A stretch of 64,000 nucleotides of DNA from Anaerolineae bacterium (GTDB lineage: Bacteria; Chloroflexota; Anaerolineae; Aggregatilineales; J027), in NCBI GenBank assembly GCA_021463865.1, contig JAJTXY010000010.1, positions 62,001 to 126,000 of the forward strand, read 5' to 3'. Of the stretch, positions 16,438 to 27,170 are shown in pieces. How positions within the stretch are numbered: position 1 is the first letter of the stretch; every line of letters starts with the position of its first letter. A model generated the notes under the pieces. It was not told the DNA's origin, ran no database searches, and worked only from the letters and a program-made list of their open reading frames with translations. The translations under genes were made by a program, and so were the position numbers.

Positions 16438-16896
16438 CTATTTTTTATCGGGTTCGTCCATTTGAGACACGATACGCACCCCACCTGCACGGCTTCTGGT
16501 CTTGCGGGCGACGTTAATGGCAAGCTCGGCCCGGCGCAGTTCAGCAGCATAATGGGCGTGTTCTTCGGGCGGTGGGCCTTCGTCCAAGACTTTACGGGCA
16601 CGTTCGCGGGCGGCCTCGATCTCGGCAAGGTTGACATCCGCCGTGAAATCGGCTGCGTCGGCGAGTACGACCACTTTATCGGGCCGGACTTCGACGACCC
16701 CGCCATAGATGATGAAACTTTCCTCAGCGCCGCCTTTTTTGACGCGCAGTTCACCAAAGGTCATGGTGGTCAGCAAGGGAGTGTGACGTGGCAAAATGCC
16801 GAGGACACCCTCTACACCGGGAACAATGACCATATCGGCGTGTGGCTCATCAAAGAGTTTGCGCTCTTGGCTGACGACTTCGACATGAATGGGCAT
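16438..16896 (-). CDS. atpC: F-type ATP synthase epsilon subunit
   Basis: Central-stalk subunit that couples rotation and can inhibit ATP hydrolysis. The N-terminal beta-barrel is recognisable (PIHVEVVSQER, GVEGVLGILPRHTPLL), and the C-terminal helical hairpin lies at about 90-135 (NLAEIEAARERARKVL). The start at 16896 gives 152 residues and the typical beginning MPIHVE, with AGGAG 10 bases upstream; a longer in-frame reading would only translate the repeat in the spacer. It is the last gene of the atpAGDC group. Confidence 0.93.
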   Translation of the reverse strand: MPIHVEVVSQERKLFDEPHADMVIVPGVEGVLGILPRHTPLLTTMTFGELRVKKGGAEESFIIYGGVVEVRPDKVVVLADAADFTADVNLAEIEAARERARKVLDEGPPPEEHAHYAAELRRAELAINVARKTRSRAGGVRIVSQMDEPDKK

Positions 16897-16921
16897 ACTT
16901 TTTTTGCTCCTTAACTGTCCA

Positions 16922-16961
16922 ACCTCACCCCTAACCCCCTCTCCACAAGCAGCGAGGGGGC
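16922..16961 (+). repeat. REP-like intergenic element, copy 2
   Basis: A C-rich arm followed by GCAGCGAGGGGG lies in the 87-base spacer between atpD and atpC. It matches the element at 7252-7291 in inverted orientation. Folding of CCCCCTC with GAGGGGG is possible. Confidence 0.45.
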
Positions 16962-16983
16962 ATTTTGGGGGCAAATGATTAGA

Positions 16984-18408
<1,425 letters not shown>

Positions 18409-18411
18409 TCA

Positions 18412-19425
18412 TTAGTTGTGTCGGGCGCTGGTGGAACGCTCGGCACGTTTGTCGGCAAGCAGTTCCCCACCCACATCTTTGATGAATTGATCGGCGGCTT
18501 TCAGAGTCGCCTTGTCCTGTGTTTGTTGGAGGGCATTGACGCCACCCACGATGTCCAAAATTTCGCTGGTGATGGCTAACTGACGGGCTTTGTTGTATTC
18601 CAGCGTCAAGTCAGCCGCGAGAGCGATGGCGCTTTCACTGGCGTTCCGCATGGCAACCATCCGGGCGCTGTGTTCGCTAGCATTGCTCTCCAAAAGGGCC
18701 TGATAGATTTCCAACGTGGTAAAACGTGGAATAATCTCATCCAAAATCGCACTGGCGTTTGGCTCATAGAGATAATCACGGCCTGCGGTGGTCGCATCTG
18801 GCTCGGCTTTGAGGAGTTCTTGCTGTACCATGTTTTCCGGTGAAAAGCGTTGCAGGGGCAGCAAATTAATCACCGCTGGGCGCTGCACCAACATATTCAC
18901 GAAATCAGTGTAGGCAAGGAACACCGCGTCTACTGTGCCAGAAAGGAAATCTTCGACGACCAAGTTACCGATCGGGGCGATGCTGGCGATGGACAGGGGG
19001 GTGGGTAGGTTATGGAATTCGGCGATGATATTCTTGCCACGACGGGCGAGATAGTCACGACCCTTGCGTCCCACTGTAATCCAGCGCACATGCTGACCAT
19101 TTTGGAAACTGGCGGCAAAGCGCTCGGCGACATTGATGATGTTGTTGTTATATGCGCCGCACAGCGAACGATCCGACGTGACGAGCACGATGTCAATCGT
19201 TTGAATTCCATCACGTTTGGCAAGCAGGGGATGTTCATTAGCCCCCGTTGCAGTGGCGACATTCACCAGCACTTCCCATGCTTTTTCGGCATAGGGGCGG
19301 CTGTTGAGCACCTGTTCTTGGGCACGGCGCACGCGGCTGGCGGACACTGCTTCCAGTGCCCGTGTCACCTGCGAAATGTTTTTGACGCTACCAATGCGTC
19401 GCTTAATTTCTCTTGCGGAGGCCAT
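18412..19425 (-). CDS. atpG: F-type ATP synthase gamma subunit, C-terminally extended
   Basis: Rotor shaft of F1. Both terminal helices are typical: MASAREIKRRIGSVKNISQVTRAL at the N-terminus (21 residues of it form the conserved core) and EITSEILDIVGG-type sequence near residue 295. SDRSLCGAYN is the conserved middle motif. Most gamma subunits end shortly after the IVGG motif; this one continues for about 38 polar, charged residues to a total of 337. GGAG lies just before the ATG. Spacing to atpA is 12 bases and to atpD 21, so all are on one transcript. Confidence 0.93.
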   Translation of the reverse strand: MASAREIKRRIGSVKNISQVTRALEAVSASRVRRAQEQVLNSRPYAEKAWEVLVNVATATGANEHPLLAKRDGIQTIDIVLVTSDRSLCGAYNNNIINVAERFAASFQNGQHVRWITVGRKGRDYLARRGKNIIAEFHNLPTPLSIASIAPIGNLVVEDFLSGTVDAVFLAYTDFVNMLVQRPAVINLLPLQRFSPENMVQQELLKAEPDATTAGRDYLYEPNASAILDEIIPRFTTLEIYQALLESNASEHSARMVAMRNASESAIALAADLTLEYNKARQLAITSEILDIVGGVNALQQTQDKATLKAADQFIKDVGGELLADKRAERSTSARHN

Positions 19426-19437
19426 AGTCTCTCCGTA

Positions 19438-20955
19438 TTAGTTCCAAGTTGCGTTGAAGTCTTTCACCGCAGTGGTGAGGATTTCCTCAACGTTCTCAAA
19501 GGTCAATTTTTCATAGAGCTTGTTGGGATAGTCGGGGTATTGGGTTTCCAAGAATCGCAAGAAGCCGGCTTCCCATTCCTTGACACGGCTGACCGGTACA
19601 TGGTCAAGGTGTCCGCGTGTCCCAGCGAAAATGATAGCGACCTGTTTGTGCAGTGCTTCGGGTTGGAATTGGGGCTGCTTCATCAGTTCAGTCAAGCGCA
19701 TCCCACGATCCAAACGGGCTTGGGTGTCTTTGTCCAAACCAGAGCCGAATTGGGCAAAGGCTGCCAACGCACGGAACTGGGCAAGGTCTACTTTCAGCGG
19801 GCCAGCGATCTTCTTCATCGCTTTAGTCTGGGCGTCACCACCCACGCGGCTCACCGAAATACCCACGTTCAAGGCGGGACGCTGACCGGAATAGAACAAG
19901 TCGCCTTCCAAGAAAATCTGTCCGTCGGTGATCGAAATCACGTTGGTGGGCACATAGGCGGCGATGTCACCGAGCAGGGTTTCGATGATGGGGAGAGCGG
20001 TCAAACTTCCACCACCACGTTCCTTCGAAAGCTGCGCGGCACGTTCCAATAGACGGCTGTGCAGATAGAACACGTCACCGGGATACGCTTCACGGCCCGG
20101 AGGACGGCGCAGCAGCAGCGATACTTGACGATAGGCCCAAGCGTGCTTGGACAGGTCGTCGTAAATGACGAGGGCATCCTTACCATTTTCCATAAAGTAT
20201 TCGCCGATGGCGCAACCCGCATAGGGCGCAAGATATTGCATAGCGGCGGGGTCGGAAGCGGAGGCGGCGACCACAATGGTGTGGCTCATCGCGCCGTATT
20301 CTTCCAATGTGGCAACCACGCGGCGGATTTCCGCAGCACGCTTGCCAATGGCGACGTAAATGCAGATCAATTCGTCGCCGGGGCGATTGTTCTTTTGGTT
20401 AATAATCGTGTCCAAGCAGAGTGCCGTCTTGCCCGTACCACGATCACCGATAATCAATTCGCGCTGTCCACGCCCAATTGGAATCAGGGCGTCTACCACG
20501 CGGTAGCCTGTTTGCACCGGACGGAACACGTTTTGGCGTTCCATAACACCGGGGGCGATACGCTCAACGGCATAGGTGCCGCCAGTGGCATTGATTGCTC
20601 CTTTGCCATCAAGTGGTTCGCCTAGAATGTTGACGACCCGCCCGATGAGTTCCGAGCCAACTGGAACAGAGTTAATACGCCCTGTCGCCCGAACTTCATC
20701 ACCTTCGTTGATGTCAATGTACTCGCCGAGGATGATGATACCAACATTGTCCTCTTCGAGATTGAAGGCTACGCCGAGTGTACCGTTGGAAAATTCAACC
20801 AATTCCTGAGCACGTACATTGGGCAAACCGGATACGAGGGCGATACCGTCACCAACTTTGAGTACGTTACCGACTTCGACGGCCTGCACATCACGGCTAA
20901 AGCCTTTAATTTGTTCCAGTAATCCACTGGTAAAATCTTGTGTCCTATCCACCAT
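19438..20955 (-). CDS. atpA: F-type ATP synthase alpha subunit
   Basis: Non-catalytic nucleotide-binding subunit of the F1 head. The P-loop is [10 protein letters not shown] (Gly in place of the frequent Gln), followed by the conserved region around [13 protein letters not shown] and the signature [16 protein letters not shown]. The 505-residue length is standard. GGAGG lies 8 bases before the ATG. It is the first gene of the operon and has a strong predicted promoter. The gene that usually precedes it, atpH (delta), is absent here, as are atpB, atpE and atpF. Confidence 0.97.
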   Translation of the reverse strand: MVDRTQDFTSGLLEQIKGFSRDVQAVEVGNVLKVGDGIALVSGLPNVRAQELVEFSNGTLGVAFNLEEDNVGIIILGEYIDINEGDEVRATGRINSVPVGSELIGRVVNILGEPLDGKGAINATGGTYAVERIAPGVMERQNVFRPVQTGYRVVDALIPIGRGQRELIIGDRGTGKTALCLDTIINQKNNRPGDELICIYVAIGKRAAEIRRVVATLEEYGAMSHTIVVAASASDPAAMQYLAPYAGCAIGEYFMENGKDALVIYDDLSKHAWAYRQVSLLLRRPPGREAYPGDVFYLHSRLLERAAQLSKERGGGSLTALPIIETLLGDIAAYVPTNVISITDGQIFLEGDLFYSGQRPALNVGISVSRVGGDAQTKAMKKIAGPLKVDLAQFRALAAFAQFGSGLDKDTQARLDRGMRLTELMKQPQFQPEALHKQVAIIFAGTRGHLDHVPVSRVKEWEAGFLRFLETQYPDYPNKLYEKLTFENVEEILTTAVKDFNATWN

Positions 20956-21059
20956 GTACTTACGCCTCCATGCTGTCGTGGGGACAAATTTTGTTTGTTA
21001 TTGATATTATTACGCGGCAGGGCCAGCGTTATAATTCGTGGGATGTGGTTCACTTGTTA

Positions 21060-21088
21060 AATATAGAACAAACGCCGCCATTCGTCAA
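21060..21088 (-). promoter_or_regulatory. Predicted promoter of the atpAGDC operon
   Basis: On the minus strand, TTGACG (21088-21083) and TATATT (21065-21060) are spaced by 17 bases, each 5/6 to the sigma70 consensus. The start site would lie about 97 bases before atpA, giving a fairly long leader. Confidence 0.6.
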
Positions 21089-21175
21089 AAATTCGTTAGC
21101 GCGGCATCTATTTTATGCTAAGATTGTAATGTTTGTAGGCGCAAAAATGGCTGATTTTGGTGGAGTTGTTTGCTT

Positions 21176-22660
21176 ATGACGACTGACCCTAACCTACCTG
21201 CATCTGGGGCAGTTGAGAACCCTGACGAGTTAAATGAACGCCTTCAGGAACTCGAATTTTTACAGAATTTGGATCGGGAACTTAACAGTGTCCTGAATCT
21301 GGAACATGTGTTGGATATTACGCTGGATTGGGCCATTCGTCGCACCGCCGCCGATACGGGGTTGATCGCCAAAAAAGTTGAAAATGGCCTTCAGGTAGTG
21401 CGGGTGGTGGGAGCGGCCTTTCAATATGCTACTACTTTGATGCGTGAACCGCTCTCGGTTCATGCTGGGATTTTGGGGCGAGTTTCTGAAAGTGGCAAAC
21501 CCGTTTATATGGCGTATGTGACCAGCCATGCCGATCAAAGTTTGATCTATGCTGGATCGCGCTCCCAATTTACCGTTCCGTTGGTATTTAAGGGAGAGGT
21601 TTTGGGGGTGCTGCATTTGGAAAGCCGCCGCCCTACCCATTTTAATACCGATATGCGGGCGTTTGTCATTCATGTGGCAAACCGTGCTGCGATTGCTTTT
21701 CGGAATGCGGATTTATATACCCGTACCTATAACGCCGAACAATTGAAATCCGATATGATTCGGATGGCGGCGCACGATTTACGCAACCCGCTCAATGCTG
21801 TCATTAATGGAATATTCCTATTGAAGCGCCTGCGTGAACAAATGCCAGACTTGGCATCCAAAGCGATTGAAAATATCGAAGGGGCAGCCAATCAGATGCG
21901 CTTGTTGATTGATGAACTGCTGACTTTGGAGCGGATTGAGGCGGCACTGCAAATCTCAGATCACCCCATTAATCTGGTGGCGGCGCTGCAAGATGCCTTG
22001 ACCCGGATGCGTACTGAGGCAGATGCAAAATCACATGAATTGGTGGCAGCCTTGCCAAGCAAGCCAATTATTGTATCCGGTGAGTTGGCCCTGTTCCGCC
22101 AAGCCATGATTAATTTAATTAGTAATGCCGTAAAATATACGCCCGAGCATGGTCGAATCATTGTCCGGTTGGAGCGCATGGGCAGTCGGGTCTTTTTTGA
22201 GGTTGAAGATAACGGGTTTGGAATCGCCCCAGAACGCCAAAAGAGGTTATTCCAGCGGTTTTATCGGGCACGCGAACCCGGTACTGAGACTATCGAAGGA
22301 ACAGGCTTAGGTCTGAGCCTTGTCAAGGCCATCATCGAGCGCTCGGAAGGTGAAGTATGGTTTCGAAGTGAAGCAAATAAAGGCAGCACCTTTGGCTTTT
22401 GGGTGCCTGCGCTTGAACTGGGTGAGTCGGTAGTTGTTGATGAACTGCCCCAGAGCGAAAAAGCCAGCTTAAATGATTACCCGACCCCGAGTCGTGATGT
22501 GGCAACTGTTGAGTTGAAAATGGCCGACATACAACCGACTCAAAAAAAAGAGACGGCTGACCTAGAAGCGCCCCAAGCCTCAGTCCAAGTCGTGGCTGAA
22601 CCCGTCGAGGCGCGACATGGGGCTGGTGGTAACGGCTTACCCCGACAATCCCATCAATGA
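21176..22660 (+). CDS. Soluble GAF-domain sensor histidine kinase
   Basis: A 494-residue kinase without transmembrane helices, so it senses a cytosolic signal. Residues about 30-175 form a GAF domain. The dimerisation/phosphoacceptor box is MAAHDLRNPLNAV with His at about 200. The ATPase domain has the N box NLISNAVKYTPE, DNGFGIAP and GTGLGLSLV. About 80 polar residues follow. No response regulator is adjacent. The ATG at 21176 follows a GGAG by 10 bases; a TTG at 21170 is the alternative. Its stop codon overlaps the start of the helicase gene (ATGA), so the two are translated together. Confidence 0.92.
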   Translation: MTTDPNLPASGAVENPDELNERLQELEFLQNLDRELNSVLNLEHVLDITLDWAIRRTAADTGLIAKKVENGLQVVRVVGAAFQYATTLMREPLSVHAGILGRVSESGKPVYMAYVTSHADQSLIYAGSRSQFTVPLVFKGEVLGVLHLESRRPTHFNTDMRAFVIHVANRAAIAFRNADLYTRTYNAEQLKSDMIRMAAHDLRNPLNAVINGIFLLKRLREQMPDLASKAIENIEGAANQMRLLIDELLTLERIEAALQISDHPINLVAALQDALTRMRTEADAKSHELVAALPSKPIIVSGELALFRQAMINLISNAVKYTPEHGRIIVRLERMGSRVFFEVEDNGFGIAPERQKRLFQRFYRAREPGTETIEGTGLGLSLVKAIIERSEGEVWFRSEANKGSTFGFWVPALELGESVVVDELPQSEKASLNDYPTPSRDVATVELKMADIQPTQKKETADLEAPQASVQVVAEPVEARHGAGGNGLPRQSHQ

Positions 22661-25600
22661 AAAGTACACGCATGGCAAAATGGAAAACTAGCCCCGAAAC
22701 GCTTTTTCACCTGCTTATCCGCATCCCCGAAGGTTTTGTGACCCGCAGTGTCTTAGCAAGTCGCTTCCGAGTGGATAATCGGGCCAATAAACAAATTACC
22801 CAATTGGTTGAGTTCGGCAAGGTTGGGCAGGTGGGTGATTTATATTTTGACCCCCAGCGACGAACGGCTGACCAAGTAAATGCGTTGCGGGCTTGGTGTC
22901 GTCCGCAGTTGCCCCGAATGCGGGATGCCAATACGTATATTGACCGTCCCATTGCCGATTTATTAAATGCAAGGCAAGCCAAACTCTCGGATGCTGAGAA
23001 ATCGGTGATAGATAGTCTACCCGATACGGGTTATGCCGAATTGACCGCGCTTGCTAGTCGAGCAGATGAAACAGCCATGCAGGGTCTGTTAAGCCGGGAA
23101 ATCTTGATGCAGGCCGATGGGCTGATCTATGACCCCCTGCGCTTGGGTGCATTGACCATCCAAGAAGTTTTGCTGCGGCGCAATCTTGCCCCGATGCTGG
23201 AACAAATTGTGGCCTATCTGAAAACCTTTAAAGGCGAGGTGGCACGCTTTGATGTGCTGGTTGAGCAGTTTGAACAGCCGATTATTGATCGTCTGGTGGG
23301 GCAGGGGCAGCTCATCCGATTTTCGCTGCAATGGCGCAAAAAAGGCCAGTTGATGTCGTGGGTCACACATGTCGAAGCCGACATTGAAAAAGCCCGACGG
23401 ACGGCAGCAGCGGAGAGTCGAGTTCGAGATGAAGAATGGCAGCCGTTTTTGGAAGATTCGGGTGACGTGTTGCGGCCTGATGCCAAAGACGGGGCGACCT
23501 ATCGGCAAAAAGTGGCGGCGCGTACCTATGTCTTGAATAAAGCCGCAACTCGTCTGGGTACACGGCCCGAAACCCTTGAGGCGGCGATTCAGGCGGGCGA
23601 TGTGTTTGCCTTTGAAGACCCACAAGGCAATATTCGGCTTCCGGCGGATGATGTTGAAACTGCGTATACCAATCCGCAATATGCGCTGCATTTTACAGGC
23701 CGGGAAAAGATTAAGCCGCGTGAAATTGCACTGGTGGCTGAATTATCCTATGCTCAGGTGCGTCATCACTTGCAGCAGGAAAAACTGAGTACCACTAACC
23801 CGCGCTGGGAACAGGTCTATGGTCAGTGGGGCTTGCCAGAGCATCTCTATGAGTTTAAGGCTCTGCTGAGGGTTAAAAAGGTCGAGTGGCGCGATGAACG
23901 CCGTACCGCGTATGCCGAGGAGCAGGCCCGGACTGAAGATACCCGGAAGCGCCGCGCTCAAGAAGAAAAACAGTTACGCGAAGAGCTACGCGCACGCTTG
24001 CTGCCAATTTTCCCGACATGGGAGCATGAAGGGCGCGAAAATCAGCGGGTAACGATTCATATTGGCCCGCCCAACAGCGGCAAAACCCATGACGCCCTGA
24101 CTGCACTGGCTGACGCGGGGAGTGGTTGGTATCTCGCCCCTTTGCGTTTATTGGCATTTGAGGTGTTTGACCGCCTCAATATGAACGGCGTGCGCTGCAA
24201 TCTGTTGACCGGGGAAGAATATATTCCGGTGGACGGGGCGACGATCACCGCTTCCACGATTGAGATGTTTAATGCACAGCACAGCGGCAAGTGCATCATT
24301 ATTGACGAAGCCCAAATGCTGGCCGACCCGGATCGCGGTTGGGCGTGGACACGCGCTTTGATGGAGGCCCGTGCGCCAGAAATTCATGTCATCGGGCCAA
24401 AAGCAGCCCTAAATTTGGTCAAGACGATGGCTGAATCCGTTTCCATGCCATTTGAAGTGGTCGAACATCAGCGCCTCGCCCCAATCAAAGTTGCTGACTA
24501 TCCTTGGTCCCTTAGCCGACTACCCAAACGCACCATTTTGGTGGCCTTTTCGCGCTCGATGGTGCTGGAATTAAAAACCCGCCTCGAAGCCATGCGCCGC
24601 AAAGTATCGGTAGTGTATGGCAGTCTGCCGCCTGAAGTCCGCCGTCGCCAAGCGGATCGTTTTGCGGAAGGGCAAACGGAAATTTGTGTCGCAACGGACG
24701 CGGTGGGAATGGGGTTGAATTTACCTGCCGATTATGTCTGCTTCTATGAAGTGGATAAGTTTGATGGGCGGGATCGGCGGATGCTAACACCCTCCGAAGT
24801 GCAGCAAATTGGCGGGCGGGCAGGACGGTTTGGCTATTCTGAAGCGGGCGAAGTTGGGGCGATGGACAAATATGGCTTGGCGACAGTGCGGCGTTTATTT
24901 AGCGCTCCTGTCCATCAGTTGACCCATGCTCGTATTGCCCCTTCAGTAGAAGAATTGGAACTGCTGCCGGGGACGTTTGCGGAACGCCTGCAAGAATGGG
25001 CGCGATTGGAATCCATTCCCGATCACCTCCGCAGCGTTCTCAAGACAGCGGATATGACCGAGCGGGTTGAATTGGCACGAATGTTGGAGGCACATGAAGT
25101 TGAACAGCTAGGGTTGCAGATGGCGCTCAAATTGGTCAATGCCCCAACCCGTGAAAATACCCGTCATTATTGGCGACGCTGTGCGACGGCGATTTTGCTA
25201 GATCGGCAGATGCCACCCCCGCCGCTGCCTCCGCTGGAAATCCGCGACAGTATTGATCTTGACCTCACCGAAGAATCTATTGCCCATGCCGATGTCTATT
25301 TGTGGTTGAGCCAGCGGCCTGAATTTCGCAACAGTGGTATGGAGGCGGAGGCGGTTCGTCACGCGCGGGCGGATTGGTCAGCGCGGATAGATGCGGCCCT
25401 GTTGAGGCGAATTGAGGCGGCGCGTCAATGTGCAAGCTGTGGCAAACGGCTGCCCAAGAATCATCCCTATGGCATTTGTGATAACTGCTATTTTAACAGC
25501 CGCTACTTCAGCGACGAGGAGACTTACGAGCGAGTCCGGCTGGATGAGGATATAGAGGACGAATTGGTAGCGTGGGATGCGTCTTATTTTGCGCCTAAAG

Positions 25601-25917
25601 AGGATACCCCTAAGTTTGCCGCCATCAGCGAAACGCGCTGCCCTGTCTGTAAACAGGAGGTCGTTACGCCGGGGCTGCCACGCCTTGACCATTGGCATCA
25701 GGCCCATCCTGAAGAAACATCGCTGACGGTTTCACAAGTGGCATGGGTTTTGGGTCGGCATAAAGCCGATGTTCAAAATCTCATTAAATTCGATCATCGG
25801 CCTCATGGGTTGAACGGGACACGCTATTGGAACTTAAGCTCAGTTGAGGCCTTTCTCAAGTCCGCCCCAACCGCACCGATTAAGTCGCCTGAATATTCTG
25901 AAGATACTGCTGAATAG
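22657..25917 (+). CDS. SUV3-like superfamily 2 RNA helicase with zinc-binding and HTH modules
   Basis: A 1086-residue protein. The helicase core (about 460-740) resembles mitochondrial SUV3: Walker A GPPNSGKT (470-477), IIDEAQ (549-553), VYGSLPPEVRR, ATDAVGMGLN and QIGGRAGRFG (about 717-726). The N-terminal ~400 residues look helical with winged-helix-like repeats. The C-terminus adds a four-cysteine ribbon (C925, C928, C941, C944), a second C2H2-like site (C995, C998, H1013-H1018) and a MerR/excisionase-like HTH (about 1028-1075). SUV3 unwinds RNA for degradation; bacterial relatives are little studied. ATGA coupling to the histidine kinase suggests joint expression. The last 38 bases overlap the convergent nucleotidyltransferase gene. 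Confidence 0.85.
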   Translation: MKSTRMAKWKTSPETLFHLLIRIPEGFVTRSVLASRFRVDNRANKQITQLVEFGKVGQVGDLYFDPQRRTADQVNALRAWCRPQLPRMRDANTYIDRPIADLLNARQAKLSDAEKSVIDSLPDTGYAELTALASRADETAMQGLLSREILMQADGLIYDPLRLGALTIQEVLLRRNLAPMLEQIVAYLKTFKGEVARFDVLVEQFEQPIIDRLVGQGQLIRFSLQWRKKGQLMSWVTHVEADIEKARRTAAAESRVRDEEWQPFLEDSGDVLRPDAKDGATYRQKVAARTYVLNKAATRLGTRPETLEAAIQAGDVFAFEDPQGNIRLPADDVETAYTNPQYALHFTGREKIKPREIALVAELSYAQVRHHLQQEKLSTTNPRWEQVYGQWGLPEHLYEFKALLRVKKVEWRDERRTAYAEEQARTEDTRKRRAQEEKQLREELRARLLPIFPTWEHEGRENQRVTIHIGPPNSGKTHDALTALADAGSGWYLAPLRLLAFEVFDRLNMNGVRCNLLTGEEYIPVDGATITASTIEMFNAQHSGKCIIIDEAQMLADPDRGWAWTRALMEARAPEIHVIGPKAALNLVKTMAESVSMPFEVVEHQRLAPIKVADYPWSLSRLPKRTILVAFSRSMVLELKTRLEAMRRKVSVVYGSLPPEVRRRQADRFAEGQTEICVATDAVGMGLNLPADYVCFYEVDKFDGRDRRMLTPSEVQQIGGRAGRFGYSEAGEVGAMDKYGLATVRRLFSAPVHQLTHARIAPSVEELELLPGTFAERLQEWARLESIPDHLRSVLKTADMTERVELARMLEAHEVEQLGLQMALKLVNAPTRENTRHYWRRCATAILLDRQMPPPPLPPLEIRDSIDLDLTEESIAHADVYLWLSQRPEFRNSGMEAEAVRHARADWSARIDAALLRRIEAARQCASCGKRLPKNHPYGICDNCYFNSRYFSDEETYERVRLDEDIEDELVAWDASYFAPKEDTPKFAAISETRCPVCKQEVVTPGLPRLDHWHQAHPEETSLTVSQVAWVLGRHKADVQNLIKFDHRPHGLNGTRYWNLSSVEAFLKSAPTAPIKSPEYSEDTAE

Positions 25918-26668
25918 CGGCAAAAGCGTTGTCTGGGAAATTCGGCATCACGTCTCGCAAATAGGTATCCGCTGTTTTTAGCATGGCTAGGGCACAATCA
26001 ATAGGATTCAGCAGCAGGGTATCATTTAAAGTTGCGCCGATTTCCGGGAAAACCTTTTCAAAGCGGCGGAAGGCATCCAGATTATCCAGTACCGCTTTGT
26101 TTTCCGCAGGTAAATATTTCCCCAAGAGCCACAGTAGTTCATACATCGCAAAATCTTTGATAAAGCGATGCCCACTTAACTTTTCGCCACGTTTGTAACG
26201 GGCGGCCCCAATCATTAAGTGACTTAGAAATTGTCCCATATAGTGGGTGTCGCTGCCTTTGGCGGCATTTGCAGCCGTCTTTTCGGCAATCGCAGTAAGG
26301 ATAGGCGCAAGGTTGGCGCGGTCAATTAGCAATCGGTACTCATTGGCGCTAATCATCTGGAGTTCGGCGGCATCAAACACCGCAAATTCAATCAGATGCC
26401 CATAGTCGAAAATCGCCTTAACGCCATGTTCGGTTTCCCGAAACGAAAAAATGATATGGTCGTCATCGGGAACCCACCGCAAATTTTGACGGAAATCTTC
26501 TTGCTGTCCACTTTCGACCACTACTAGGAAATCGTGATCTGACCATTGATCGGGATCATGTCCCTGTGCTGCCATTGAGCCAGCGGATATGAGACCCAAC
26601 ACACGTGGGTCAGCTTCGAGATTGGTAACAAGTTGCTGGGTGAAACGATGATATCGTTCGAGATTCAT
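25880..26668 (-). CDS. Nucleotidyltransferase-fold protein (aminoglycoside adenylyltransferase-like)
   Basis: A 262-residue protein with the nucleotidyltransferase signature: GSMAAQG followed by SDHDFLVVV (about 28-48), giving the G-S and D-x-D metal-binding pattern. The later helical half resembles streptomycin/aminoglycoside 6-adenylyltransferase-type proteins with unknown substrates. AAGG lies 7 bases before the ATG. Its 3' end overlaps the helicase gene on the other strand by 38 bases. Resistance is not implied by this fold alone. Confidence 0.75.
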   Translation of the reverse strand: MNLERYHRFTQQLVTNLEADPRVLGLISAGSMAAQGHDPDQWSDHDFLVVVESGQQEDFRQNLRWVPDDDHIIFSFRETEHGVKAIFDYGHLIEFAVFDAAELQMISANEYRLLIDRANLAPILTAIAEKTAANAAKGSDTHYMGQFLSHLMIGAARYKRGEKLSGHRFIKDFAMYELLWLLGKYLPAENKAVLDNLDAFRRFEKVFPEIGATLNDTLLLNPIDCALAMLKTADTYLRDVMPNFPDNAFAAIQQYLQNIQAT

Positions 26669-26688
26669 GAGTCGCCTTTTGGAACGTT

Positions 26689-26724
26689 AAAAAACCATCT
26701 GCCGATGGAAGGAGATGGTTTTTT
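26689..26724 (-). terminator. Rho-independent terminator after the ferredoxin gene
   Basis: A 12-bp perfect stem (26689-26700 with 26713-26724) with A/T ends lies 22 bases past the ferredoxin stop and before the nucleotidyltransferase start. It separates the two minus-strand genes. Confidence 0.8.
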
Positions 26725-26746
26725 TGAGCTTTAGGTTGATAAAATC

Positions 26747-27094
26747 TTAGCCGCGAGCGTTGTAGCCGGGGCCAGCCGAAAAGAAATCGTAATTAGGCTG
26801 GATGTCTTCGGTGAGGTCAAATACTTCACCACCCGCAGCATTGACTCGCTCACCCTTGAAGGGTTGATAGCCTTGGCTGGGCTTCATTTCATAGGCATCC
26901 GGCACTTCGTCTTCGGGGAAGATGGCTTCATAGGGGCATTCGGGTACGCAAGCACCGCAGTCAATACAGGTGTCGGGGTCAATGAAGTACCACGGCCATT
27001 CCGCTTCGGGGATGCCGGGGATAATGCATTCTACGGGACAGACTTCTACACACGCGCCGTCACGCAAACACAGACCAGTAATGATATGGGTCAT
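26747..27094 (-). CDS. Ferredoxin with two iron-sulfur cluster motifs
   Basis: A 115-residue electron carrier. The first motif is CLRDGACVEVCPVEC and the second CIDCGACVPECP, close to the actinobacterial FdxA/FdxC-like ferredoxins with a 7Fe or 8Fe content. The spacing in the first motif (C-x5-C-x3-C-P) leaves a 3Fe-4S or 4Fe-4S cluster open. A further ~45 residues follow the clusters. AAGGAG precedes the ATG. The gene stands alone between two terminators and has a strong promoter with a dyad in its leader, so it is likely well expressed and regulated. Confidence 0.93.
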   Translation of the reverse strand: MTHIITGLCLRDGACVEVCPVECIIPGIPEAEWPWYFIDPDTCIDCGACVPECPYEAIFPEDEVPDAYEMKPSQGYQPFKGERVNAAGGEVFDLTEDIQPNYDFFSAGPGYNARG

Positions 27095-27119
27095 GATTTA
27101 AAGGCTCCTTGCCAGAGTT

Positions 27120-27166
27120 GCACAAATGTTAACCGGAGATAACTCCGGGATTTACCATGCTTGTGC
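27120..27166 (-). promoter_or_regulatory. Nested inverted repeat in the ferredoxin leader
   Basis: The inner arms CCGGAG (27133-27138) and CTCCGG (27143-27148) form a 6-bp stem with a 4-base loop. The outer arms GCACAA (27120-27125) and TTGTGC (27161-27166) enclose it. Two GTTAAC sites (27128-27133, 27167-27172) flank the structure. It starts at about the predicted transcription start, so it could act as an operator or as a 5' RNA structure. Confidence 0.5.
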
Positions 27167-27170
27167 GTTA

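Noticed and set aside
22657..25917. DEAD-box or Ski2-type helicase instead of SUV3
   Set aside because: The GPPNSGKT, SLPPEVRR, ATDAVGMGLN and QIGGRAGRFG motifs together fit SUV3 better than DEAD-box (DEAD motif absent) or Ski2 (longer core with other signatures).
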